Source of the DNA: Desulfobacterales bacterium
GTDB taxonomy: Bacteria; Desulfobacterota; Desulfobacteria; Desulfobacterales; JADGBH01
Reading direction: 5' to 3'
Assembly (NCBI GenBank): GCA_015231595.1
Contig: JADGBH010000007.1
Coordinates: 1 to 64,000, forward strand
Length of the DNA stretch: 64,000 nucleotides
A program made the translations under genes and the position numbers. Below the pieces are notes generated by a model. That model was not told the DNA's origin. It did not search any database and saw only the letters and a program-made list of their open reading frames with translations. Below, in pieces: positions 56,837 through 64,000 of the stretch; position 1 is the first letter of the stretch; each line of letters starts with the position of its first letter.

Positions 56837-57412
56837 ATGATAAAACTTACTGATGAAGATAAAGCGAAACTTTTAAAATTTGCTCGTTCAATAATTTCAA
56901 CAAGAATTACAAATAAAAGTGATGATGATGATGATGATGAAAATATTGAACTTACAAATAATCCAAAATGTGGATGTTTTGTAACACTCCATAACAAAGG
57001 CGCTTTGCGAGGATGTATCGGAAACATTGAACCAATGAAGCCTTTGTCTCAAGGAATAAGGGACAATGCGATCAATTCCGCTTTTTTTGATTCAAGGTTT
57101 CAATCTTTAACTAAAAAAGAACTTAACGATATAAGAATAGAAATAAGCGTGTTAAGTCCTCCTGAGCCTTTAATATATAATAATTACAATGAACTTTTAG
57201 AAAAACTTAAACCCGGTATTCATGGAGTAATTCTAACAAGAAATTGGAAATCAGCTACTTTTCTTCCTCAAGTTTGGGAGCAAATTCCTGATAAAGAAAA
57301 TTTTCTTGATCATCTTTGTTTAAAAGCAGGCATGGAAAGCAGTTGCTGGAAAAATCTTGACACAAAAATAAAAATATATACTGTAGAACATTTTGCAGAA
57401 GAAGGTTTTTAA
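56837..57412 (+). CDS. AMMECR1-domain protein
   Basis: The 191-residue protein has the AMMECR1 hallmark LRGCIGNIEP, followed by DSRFQSLTKKELNDIRIEIS and PGIHGVILTRNWKSATFLPQ then VWEQIPDKENFLDHLC. The family is conserved from bacteria to human, is often near AmmeMemoRadiSAM proteins, and has no assigned reaction. A run of six Asp codons, (GAT)6 at 56921-56938, sits in a loop before the conserved core and is not part of the family pattern. An AAGGA precedes the ATG. Confidence 0.9.
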   Translation: MIKLTDEDKAKLLKFARSIISTRITNKSDDDDDDENIELTNNPKCGCFVTLHNKGALRGCIGNIEPMKPLSQGIRDNAINSAFFDSRFQSLTKKELNDIRIEISVLSPPEPLIYNNYNELLEKLKPGIHGVILTRNWKSATFLPQVWEQIPDKENFLDHLCLKAGMESSCWKNLDTKIKIYTVEHFAEEGF

Positions 57413-57426
57413 CCTTTTTATATATC

Positions 57427-57450
57427 GTAGGGGCGACCGGCTGGTCGCCC
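57427..57450. repeat. GTAGGGGCGACC palindrome, copy 3 (core only)
   Basis: GGGCGACC (57431-57438), loop GGCT and GGTCGCCC (57443-57450) form a perfect stem, the same core as at 36044-36063. It lies between the convergent AMMECR1 and DUF47 genes and could terminate both. Confidence 0.7.
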
Positions 57451-57459
57451 AATGTTTTT

Positions 57460-58125
57460 TTATCCGATCATTGCAGACATCATATCTCCAGCATTTTCAG
57501 CATGGTCGGCTACAGAACCTATGATTGAAGCCAGTTTTAAAGTATGAAACAAGGATAATGGATCATCTTTAAGGGTAAAAATCTTTTGAATAATCATATC
57601 TTCTACTTTATCAGCTTCATTTTCCATCTGATGGAGTTTTTTTATTATCTCCTTTGCTTTCTTTTTATTTTTTGCAGAATAAGTTCTAAAATAAATATCA
57701 GCCTCAGTAACCAGCGAAATTAATTCTTCAGCAGGATCAATCACAGTATCAACAAAAAGCATAAAGTCTTTTTCAATTTCTTTTGGAATGCATGGTTTAG
57801 ATTTACAGTAAATCCAATTTAACGCATCTTCAAGAGCATCTACAACTTTATCTTGTTCCCTTATATACATAAACACAGCAAATCTTGGAACTGGCATAAT
57901 TTTTTTCTTGGCAACATTAGCTCTAATTCTTCTTTTAAGTTCATCCGCTTCGTTTTCAAGCATAATAACTTTAGCTCTAAGCTCTTCAAAATTATTGCAT
58001 TGATCTGAAACATAACATTCTATTGCCTGTTGAAAAGTCCATACGCATTCTTTAACTTTTTCAGCGTGTTTTGCAATTTCAATAAATGGAGATTTAAAAA
58101 ATCTAAAAAAAAATGGAATACGCAT
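57460..58125 (-). CDS. DUF47 (PhoU-like) family protein
   Basis: From the ATG at 58125 the 221-residue product starts MRIPFFFRFFKSPFIEIAKH and is all-helical with the PhoU-like pattern MLENEADELKRRIRANVAKK, MYIREQDKVVDALEDALNWI and LHQMENEADKVEDMIIQKIF. The first two carry E-x-x-x-D metal-binding motifs. DUF47 proteins are usually encoded with Pit-type phosphate transporters and regulate them; no such transporter gene is in the window. An AGGAGG is nine bases before this ATG; the longer frame to 58149 contains that site. Confidence 0.85.
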   Translation of the reverse strand: MRIPFFFRFFKSPFIEIAKHAEKVKECVWTFQQAIECYVSDQCNNFEELRAKVIMLENEADELKRRIRANVAKKKIMPVPRFAVFMYIREQDKVVDALEDALNWIYCKSKPCIPKEIEKDFMLFVDTVIDPAEELISLVTEADIYFRTYSAKNKKKAKEIIKKLHQMENEADKVEDMIIQKIFTLKDDPLSLFHTLKLASIIGSVADHAENAGDMMSAMIG

Positions 58126-58158
58126 ATTAATTGTCCTCCTTAAAATCAATCATATAAT

Positions 58159-60171
58159 CTAATAAACATTTGAAACAGTAAATCTTTTTAAAACAGTTTT
58201 AGGAAGTCCTTCTAAAAAACGAGAAGGACAATTTAAGACCATACGTGTGCTTCTATCATAAACATTGGAAGGATATGTAAAAATAAGGTTTTCCTTTGCT
58301 CTTGTAGCAGCTACATACATAAGTCTTAATTCTTCTTCAAAATCATCAGTATGCTTTATGTTATAAAAAGATGGAAACTTCCCGTCAAGCGTCCATATTA
58401 CAAAGGCTGTATGCCATTCAAGACCTTTTGCTGAATGAATTGTAGAAAGAATAAGTTTTCCGCTATGGTTTGAATGAGTATCACACATGGAAGCTTCATC
58501 AACTGTGTTAGGCGGTTCAAGTGCCATATCAACAACAAACTCTTCAAGGGATTTGTATCTATCCATTATTATAACAAATTGTTCAAGATCTTTAACCCTT
58601 TTCAAATAATCATCATATTTGCTTTCAAAAATCGGCATATAATATTGCAATACAGTATTTCCAATTTCACCTACAGAAAAGCCATCTTTGCTCACCGATT
58701 TAAATAATTCAGCAAGGTCCTTCATTCCAGAAGCATATCCACGTTTAAATTTCATATTAAACAAGCCTTGATAACCACTACCTTGAGATACTAACTCATT
58801 GTATATCATTTTGGCACTCTTCTGGCCAACATTACGAACAAGAAGAAGAATCCTATTCCAGCTAACAGAGTCATAATGATTTACCATCACTTTTAAGTAA
58901 GCTAAAAGGTCTTTTAAATGAGACGACTCCATAAATTTGAATCCGCCTACCTTAATATAAGGAATTTTTTCTTTATTAAGTTCTAATTCAAGGTCAAATG
59001 TAAGGTAGCTCGCCCTAAAAAGCACAGCAATATCATCTAATTGTATTTTTTCATCTTTATTAAGCTTTAAAATATTATTAACAAGATATCTTGACTGATC
59101 ATACTCCGTATATAACTTCACAAGCAAAGGAATATTTCCGCCTGTCTCTTTCGTAGTAAAAAGTTTTTTCGAATATTTGTCTTTTGCTTGTTCAATAAGA
59201 ACATTAGTTAAATCCAAAATTGGCTGACAGCTTCTATAATTTTCTTCAAGGGTTATAATTGTAGTGTCTGAAAAAATTTTAGGAAAGTCTATAATATTCT
59301 TAAAATTCGCGCCCCTAAAAGAATATATGCTTTGGGAGTCATCTCCTACAACCATAATATTTTTATGGGTACTTGCTAAAAAATAAACCAAATCAGCTTG
59401 AATAGAATTTGTATCTTGATACTCATCTACCATTATATAGGAATACGTTGATGATACTTTTTTACATATCTCAGGATAATCTTGAAATAAATTTTTAAGA
59501 TATACCAGCAAGTCATCATAATCTAAAAGCTTCTGATCAAATTTTATTTTTTTATAAAAATCATTTACAGTAATAAAAAATTCAATCGAATCTGAATATT
59601 GCTTATATTCATCATTGATTATTTCCTCAATAGGCATATTTTTATTAATGGATTTGCTAATAACATCTGGGATAGTTCTTTTATTTGAAGGCTTTTTACC
59701 TGTAAATTCTAATTCTTTTACAATATGGCTTACTAATTCTTCAGAATCTTTTCTATCTAATATTGTAAAATTACTTTGCAGTCCCATAACAGGAGCGTAT
59801 CTTCTTAAAAGCATATTTGCAAAAGAATGAAAAGTTCCTCCTGCTACTCCGCTGCATCTATTATCGAGCAATTTATTAGCCCTTGAAATCATTTCAAAAG
59901 AAGCTTTTCTTGTAAATGTCAAAAGAAGAATAGAATTTGAAATTACACCATCTTCCACAAGACGAGCGACTCTATAAGTCAATGTTCGAGTTTTTCCACT
60001 TCCAGCTCCAGCTATTATTAAAAAAGAACCGTCTTTTGCTGTAACAGCTTTAAGCTGGGCAGGGTTTAACTCCTTTTCGTAATCAATTTTATATTTTTTA
60101 CTTTCCATAAATAAATATTCACTATTAGTATTCCCTAATTTAAAATATCTTTCCTTATAATTTTTTATCAT
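58159..60171 (-). CDS. UvrD/PcrA-type superfamily 1 DNA helicase
   Basis: The 670-residue helicase has motif I AGAGSGKTRTLTYR, motif II DEYQDTNSIQ, motif III VVGDDSQSIYSFRGA, motif IV ENYRS, motif V LILSTIHSAKGLEWH and motif VI RLMYVAATRAKENL, all in the UvrD/Rep/PcrA order. It would translocate 3'-5' on single-stranded DNA in repair or recombination. The C-terminal Tudor-like extension of PcrA is not obvious. The true start may be ATG 60108 (MESKKYK...), since residues 1-21 of the longer frame have no motif. Confidence 0.9.
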   Translation of the reverse strand: MIKNYKERYFKLGNTNSEYLFMESKKYKIDYEKELNPAQLKAVTAKDGSFLIIAGAGSGKTRTLTYRVARLVEDGVISNSILLLTFTRKASFEMISRANKLLDNRCSGVAGGTFHSFANMLLRRYAPVMGLQSNFTILDRKDSEELVSHIVKELEFTGKKPSNKRTIPDVISKSINKNMPIEEIINDEYKQYSDSIEFFITVNDFYKKIKFDQKLLDYDDLLVYLKNLFQDYPEICKKVSSTYSYIMVDEYQDTNSIQADLVYFLASTHKNIMVVGDDSQSIYSFRGANFKNIIDFPKIFSDTTIITLEENYRSCQPILDLTNVLIEQAKDKYSKKLFTTKETGGNIPLLVKLYTEYDQSRYLVNNILKLNKDEKIQLDDIAVLFRASYLTFDLELELNKEKIPYIKVGGFKFMESSHLKDLLAYLKVMVNHYDSVSWNRILLLVRNVGQKSAKMIYNELVSQGSGYQGLFNMKFKRGYASGMKDLAELFKSVSKDGFSVGEIGNTVLQYYMPIFESKYDDYLKRVKDLEQFVIIMDRYKSLEEFVVDMALEPPNTVDEASMCDTHSNHSGKLILSTIHSAKGLEWHTAFVIWTLDGKFPSFYNIKHTDDFEEELRLMYVAATRAKENLIFTYPSNVYDRSTRMVLNCPSRFLEGLPKTVLKRFTVSNVY

Positions 60172-60314
60172 TTAAATCAATGCAATAATTAAATAGGCAA
60201 ATTAAAAAAAAGATTGGATGTATTTCGATATATTGAGATAAAAAGTTGAAGATATTCGGAGGAACTTCCTAAATAATAATATAGTTTTTTCGGAAGATTT
60301 TATTTTTTTATTGA

Positions 60315-60344
60315 GGGGGGCAACCTCATATGTGATCGCCCCAA
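60315..60344. repeat. Degraded GGGGCG-type hairpin
   Basis: GGGGGGCAACC and GATCGCCCC lie 8-9 bases apart between the binding-protein gene and the helicase gene. The right half fits the GTAGGGGCGACC core in reverse, but several bases are mispaired, so only a decayed family member is suggested. Confidence 0.3.
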
Positions 60345-60366
60345 ACCACTTTTTTAAGGGTGTTCA

Positions 60367-61122
60367 TTATTCTTTAAGATTGTACTTCTTTAAAATCTCA
60401 GAATAAATCCCTTTTTCTTTTATTGATTTCAAACCTGAGTTAAATTTTTCTTTAATCTCAGACGAATTAGGATATATTTTTGAAACCATCAGATGGAGTT
60501 CGCTTACATTTAATGGTTTTTTTAAAGTGTCAAAATCATCAATATCCTTGGGGAATAATTTTTTTATAAGTCCCCATCCAACAAGCTCTTCTGTAGCAAG
60601 AAGTTCAAATCTTCCAGCATATAGTTTTTCCATGCCTGTAGTATCGCTCGAAGCATAGTCAACCTTTAAACCAGCCTCTTTAAAATCTTTTTCATACCAA
60701 TATCCTAATGTGCCTCCTAATTTATAGTCTTTTAAGTCAGAAAAATTTTCCCAGACTACCTCTTTTTTTAATTTCGATTTCATAAAAAAGAACCGACCTG
60801 TAGAAGACGCAACATTATCTGTAAAGTCAAAATCTTTTTTTCTTTCCTCGCTTACAGCGTAAGGAAAGGTAGCAAAAGCTTTTCCTTCTTTTACAGTCAA
60901 TTCACAACGTTTCCAAGGTAAAAATTGATATTCTATCTCTACTCCAATCTCCTTGAAAACAGCAGTTACAATTTCAGAAAAAAAACCATAATTTTCTATT
61001 TTTTCGGAAGTATATGGTTCCCATTCACCCGTTACAAGAACTACCTTGTCTGCAGCAAAAGAATTTGCTCCAAACAATACTAAAATTAATACAACCGCAA
61101 CAAAAATTGAAACTTTTCTCAT
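60367..61122 (-). CDS. Periplasmic binding protein (SBP_bac_3 family)
   Basis: The 251-residue protein has a signal peptide (MRKVSIFVAVVLILVLFGAN, cleavage near SFAADK) and the family 3 binding fold: VLVTGEWEPYTSEKIENYGF, EIVTAVFKEIGVEIEYQFLP, ATFPYAVSEERKKDFDFTDN and LGGTLGYWYEKDFK. These proteins bind amino acids or similar solutes. No ABC transporter is beside it, so it could be a receptor for a sensory protein. A GGGG lies upstream of the ATG. Confidence 0.85.
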   Translation of the reverse strand: MRKVSIFVAVVLILVLFGANSFAADKVVLVTGEWEPYTSEKIENYGFFSEIVTAVFKEIGVEIEYQFLPWKRCELTVKEGKAFATFPYAVSEERKKDFDFTDNVASSTGRFFFMKSKLKKEVVWENFSDLKDYKLGGTLGYWYEKDFKEAGLKVDYASSDTTGMEKLYAGRFELLATEELVGWGLIKKLFPKDIDDFDTLKKPLNVSELHLMVSKIYPNSSEIKEKFNSGLKSIKEKGIYSEILKKYNLKE

Positions 61123-61362
61123 TTCTTATCCCCCCTTCCCATTTTTTTAGTAATTAAAACTGTTTTTTACAGGAAAATTAATAAAACTAAAAAAATTGTA
61201 TGTCAACTAAATAAATGATCTGTTGGTAAAGAATCGGAAAAATTTTTAGGAATATTTAGAAATATAGTAAATAAGGCATAATTTATTGCATTTCAGAATA
61301 AATAAGTTTAATAATAAATTAAAATTTATAAATTTTAAACCTAATTTAAAGATGATACAAAT

Positions 61363-63465
61363 ATGAGTCAAGACAAATTTGAGACTATATGCCCAGCCTG
61401 TAAAAATATAATAAAAGCAGATTTAACGCTTTTTATTGGGAAAAAGATCGAATGTAATAAATGCGGAAATAAGTTCGAACTTGTAAAACAAAATGGGAAA
61501 CTCCCGCTTATAGTAAGATTAGCATTATCTCAAAATTTTATAACTGACAAGGAAGTAAATGAAGCCTTATCCATTCGAGAAAATGATATACTATCAGGAA
61601 TTAACACGAGTATCGAAGAAATTTGTGTTAAAAAAAATTTCATTTCTGCAAAACAAATGGCTTTTCTTCATTCTTTAGTTGAACTATTTAATACGAGAAA
61701 AAAGGATCATAAATTTTTAAAAATTGCCCTTGAAAACAGCTATACAATACAAAAAGAAATAGATAATGCTTTTAAACTTCAGATAGAAGAATTTAAAAAA
61801 ATTAAACGAATCAGAGCTATTAAAGCTATACTCCTTGAAGCAGGCGCTTTAACTGAAAAAGAAGCGGAAGAAGCTGACGGGTTTGCTCAAAGAGCTTTTG
61901 ATGTTGAAGCGTTATTTGATATTTCATTTTCGGAAAATAACCTTGAAGCTTATATCTCTTCCTTATATGGAATACCGAACACAATTACGGTTGAAGATAT
62001 AAAAAAATTTTTAAGTGAAAACAATGTTAAATACGGCATTGTAGATGATTCTAAAATATCTGAATTCATTAAAAATTCAGATATTAATAAACCATTTTGT
62101 ATTGCAGCTGGCAAACCTTTTAAACCTTGGATTGAGCCTCAAATAAAATATTATTTTGATATCGAATATATGAGTATAGGTACAATTAAACCCGACGGGT
62201 CAATTGATTTTAAAGAAAAAGGAACTGTTCCAAGTGTAAAATCAGAAGATATTCTTGCTGAAAAAATCCCAATGATGCCAGGAATTCCAGGTATAGATGT
62301 ATTCGGAAATCCAATTGAACCTCCGAAACCAAAGGATATAAAGCTTAGAAAAGGCCAAGGAACATATTTATCAGACGATGAATCAAAGATTTATGCACGG
62401 ATAAGCGGCCAGCCAAAAGTTTTTTTTGGGGGTAAATTTTCTGTATTAACTGAGCACTTAATAGAAGGTGACATTGATTTAAAAACAGGTCACGTAGAGT
62501 TTAACGGGAATGTTAACATAAAAGGCTCTGTTCAAAACGGTTTTAGAGTGAAAGGTGTTAATATATCGGCAGAAGACATATATGCTGCAACTATAGAGGC
62601 AAACGGAGATGTGATTGTATCAGGAGGTATAGTTGGAGCAAATATAACTGCTAGAGGATTAGTTGTTGCTAAATTTATCAGGGAATCAAATATTTCTACT
62701 TATGGAGATGTCATAATTTCAAAAGAAATAATTGATTCTGACATTCTTATAAGCGGAGCTTGCACCATAAAACAGGGAAAAATTATTAATTCAAATATAG
62801 TTGCAAGACAAGGCATTGAAGCTTGTGATATTGGAACAGCCGTTTCAAATTCTTCTAAAATTAAAGTTGGCGACGATGAACATATCGAAAAAGAACTTAA
62901 TAGAGTTAAAAATGATATCTCAAATAAAAAAGAAGCGCTTTTAGAACTCGGACGTCTTCAAGAAGAAAAAGAAAAAATTAAAATTGAATCTGCTGAGCTT
63001 GAACTTGTAAAAGCAAGAGTGCTTGACGCAAGAAAAGTTTTTTTAGATAAAATAGAAGAATTTAAAAAACAAATCCAAAAAAAACAGGTTGAAAAAACTC
63101 AAGAATTACTTAACGAACTTATAAAAAGATCGGCAACTGTGAATGAAGCTTTGATTAATCTTAATGATAGACATTATGAGATAGATAAAAAAATAGAAGA
63201 ATTTAAAAATAAACAAAAAATCATTGAAGATGCAATTGAAGAATTATACGACGAAAAAAAAGATATAGTCCTATGGTCAAAAAAGAATAAAAGCCGTTCT
63301 TTTGTAAAAGTGTTAGGCACGATATATGAAGGAACAAAAATTTCCGGGGAGTATTCAAGCGTTACGATTCAGCATCAGTTTAAAAATGTTGACATAAAAG
63401 AAGTAAAAGTAAATGACCCTACATCTAAAATTGATTATAGGATGGATGTTATCAAAAAAAGATAA
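61363..63465 (+). CDS. FapA/DUF342 polymerising protein with N-terminal zinc ribbon
   Basis: The 700-residue protein begins with a zinc ribbon (CPAC at 10-13 and CNKC at 31-34), followed by a helical region (about 45-190), the DUF342/FapA beta-helix region with MPGIPGIDVFGNPIEPPKPK and GDIDLKTGHVEFNGNVNIKG, then a long Glu/Lys coiled coil (about 510-630) and a C-terminal beta domain. FapA-like proteins form cytoplasmic polymers; the zinc ribbon and helical head are extra. The stop codon begins a palindromic repeat. A weak ribosome-binding site precedes the ATG. Confidence 0.88.
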   Translation: MSQDKFETICPACKNIIKADLTLFIGKKIECNKCGNKFELVKQNGKLPLIVRLALSQNFITDKEVNEALSIRENDILSGINTSIEEICVKKNFISAKQMAFLHSLVELFNTRKKDHKFLKIALENSYTIQKEIDNAFKLQIEEFKKIKRIRAIKAILLEAGALTEKEAEEADGFAQRAFDVEALFDISFSENNLEAYISSLYGIPNTITVEDIKKFLSENNVKYGIVDDSKISEFIKNSDINKPFCIAAGKPFKPWIEPQIKYYFDIEYMSIGTIKPDGSIDFKEKGTVPSVKSEDILAEKIPMMPGIPGIDVFGNPIEPPKPKDIKLRKGQGTYLSDDESKIYARISGQPKVFFGGKFSVLTEHLIEGDIDLKTGHVEFNGNVNIKGSVQNGFRVKGVNISAEDIYAATIEANGDVIVSGGIVGANITARGLVVAKFIRESNISTYGDVIISKEIIDSDILISGACTIKQGKIINSNIVARQGIEACDIGTAVSNSSKIKVGDDEHIEKELNRVKNDISNKKEALLELGRLQEEKEKIKIESAELELVKARVLDARKVFLDKIEEFKKQIQKKQVEKTQELLNELIKRSATVNEALINLNDRHYEIDKKIEEFKNKQKIIEDAIEELYDEKKDIVLWSKKNKSRSFVKVLGTIYEGTKISGEYSSVTIQHQFKNVDIKEVKVNDPTSKIDYRMDVIKKR

Positions 63466-63549
63466 GGAAAAAAATTAAATAATTTTATTTTAAATATTAT
63501 AGGGACGACCAGCCGCTCGCCCCTACAGAAACATAGGAAGTTATTTAAT
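63465..63549. repeat. GTAGGGGCGACC palindromic element, copy 4
   Basis: Outer arms AGGAAAAAAATTAAATAA (63465-63482) and TTATTTAAT (63541-63549) flank an imperfect core TAGGGACGACC/GCTCGCCCCTA. It begins at the last base of the DUF342 stop codon and its right arm supplies the stop codon of the convergent gene at 63541. The ends of both genes thus lie in the repeat. Confidence 0.7.
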
Positions 63550-64000
63550 GTAATAATAAAAAGTTTTGTCAATTAACTCTGAAAGAACATTTATATCTGT
63601 TCTGCTAAGTCTATTAAGAATACCTTCCCACCTTGACCTTATTCCCCCATCTTCTGAACTTTTATTATCAAAAAATCCATAGAGCTTTAATGCGTCATCA
63701 GAAACTAATTTTTTCATTCTTTGGAGTTCAGACATAAGAGCTAATTTATATTCATCGATGGCATCTTTTATATCATTTTGGCTACATTTTTTTTCAATAG
63801 CTTTGTCTAAGTGCTTTTTAAAACGCTCAAGACAATATGGAAGCATTTCTGAAAATTCAGATTTCCAATCATAAAAAGAGCCTGTAGTTTCAATTAAAAC
63901 AATATTAGATGGAAGGTTGTTTGAATCAAACTGAACAAGCTCATCACCATTATCAAAAAATAGATTCCCGGTCTTATGACATTTTCGGCCTAAAACTAAA
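63541..64000 (-). CDS. C-terminal part of an unknown protein, cut by the window edge
   Basis: The frame is open from the right edge of the window to the stop at 63541, giving at least 153 residues. It begins in the middle of a protein (LVLGRKCHKTGNLFFDNGDE ... LPSNIVLIETTGSFYDWKSE) and ends TFYYYIK. An internal ATG at 63846 would give only 101 residues and ignores the coding sequence upstream. The C-terminal half is helical, with KAIEKKCSQNDIKDAIDEYK. No family is recognised. The last residues and stop come from the repeat at 63465-63549. Confidence 0.6.
   Translation of the reverse strand, partial: LVLGRKCHKTGNLFFDNGDELVQFDSNNLPSNIVLIETTGSFYDWKSEFSEMLPYCLERFKKHLDKAIEKKCSQNDIKDAIDEYKLALMSELQRMKKLVSDDALKLYGFFDNKSSEDGGIRSRWEGILNRLSRTDINVLSELIDKTFYYYIK

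Overview
The window is AT-rich chromosomal DNA that reads like a Gram-negative, anaerobic deltaproteobacterium (Desulfobacterota, probably Desulfobacterales). The evidence is a Type II secretion operon containing the GspN form usual in that group, BamD, ExbD/TonB, PpiD, an OFA-type transporter, bacterial ribosomal protein THX, and very many multi-domain two-component and c-di-GMP proteins. The taxonomic placement is inference. Coding density is high, and intergenic DNA is largely made of a few families of palindromic repeats.

0-7 kb (+ strand): a pyrimidine-dimer glycosylase, a condensation-fold acyltransferase, then a partner-switching module (Cache/HAMP/SpoIIE phosphatase, STAS protein, RsbW-like ATPase) followed by a secreted substrate-binding protein and a GNAT acetyltransferase. 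7.1-8.6 kb: a solo IscB element (RNA-guided nuclease of the family ancestral to Cas9) with a structured leader that fits an omega RNA. It sits exactly at the 3' end of the GNAT gene, separating it from the small ribosomal protein THX gene. This is the most interesting locus in the window.

8.9-19 kb (- strand): the type II secretion operon gspI-J-K-L-M-N-C-D-E, without gspF, gspG or gspH. 19-25 kb (- strand): a GGDEF response regulator, a sugar-type substrate-binding protein and a 1200-residue hybrid kinase, in DNA visibly richer in G+C. 25-31 kb: hemW, bamD, trxB, trxA and three unknown proteins. 31-36 kb (+): cyclophilin, YqiJ-like protein, flotillin and a chemoreceptor. 36-40.3 kb: a DUF362 protein, an EAL-HDOD protein and an OFA transporter. 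40.5-47.5 kb (-): alpha-glucan phosphorylase plus an AGL-like two-activity debranching enzyme, together a glycogen-breakdown pair.

47.8-53.9 kb (-): tonB and exbD placed behind a hybrid phosphorelay protein and an HD-GYP response regulator, plus a further REC-kinase. 54.2 kb: tRNA-Ala(GGC) on the - strand. 54.4-57.4 kb (+): PpiD, a small zinc-ribbon membrane protein with a pair of matched palindromes upstream, and an AMMECR1 protein. 57.5-61.1 kb (-): DUF47/PhoU-like protein, UvrD-type helicase and a secreted binding protein. 61.4-63.5 kb: a FapA/DUF342 protein; a gene on the - strand runs off the right edge.

Four repeat families recur between genes: a GTAGGGGCGACC palindrome inside larger AATTAAATAA inverted arms; a shorter GTAGGG...CCCTAC hairpin; an ACACTTT...AAAGTGT element with a CCTTCGCGGGAAT core; and an 85-bp element with an AGGCT...AGCCT hairpin. 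Several sit at gene ends and may double as terminators.
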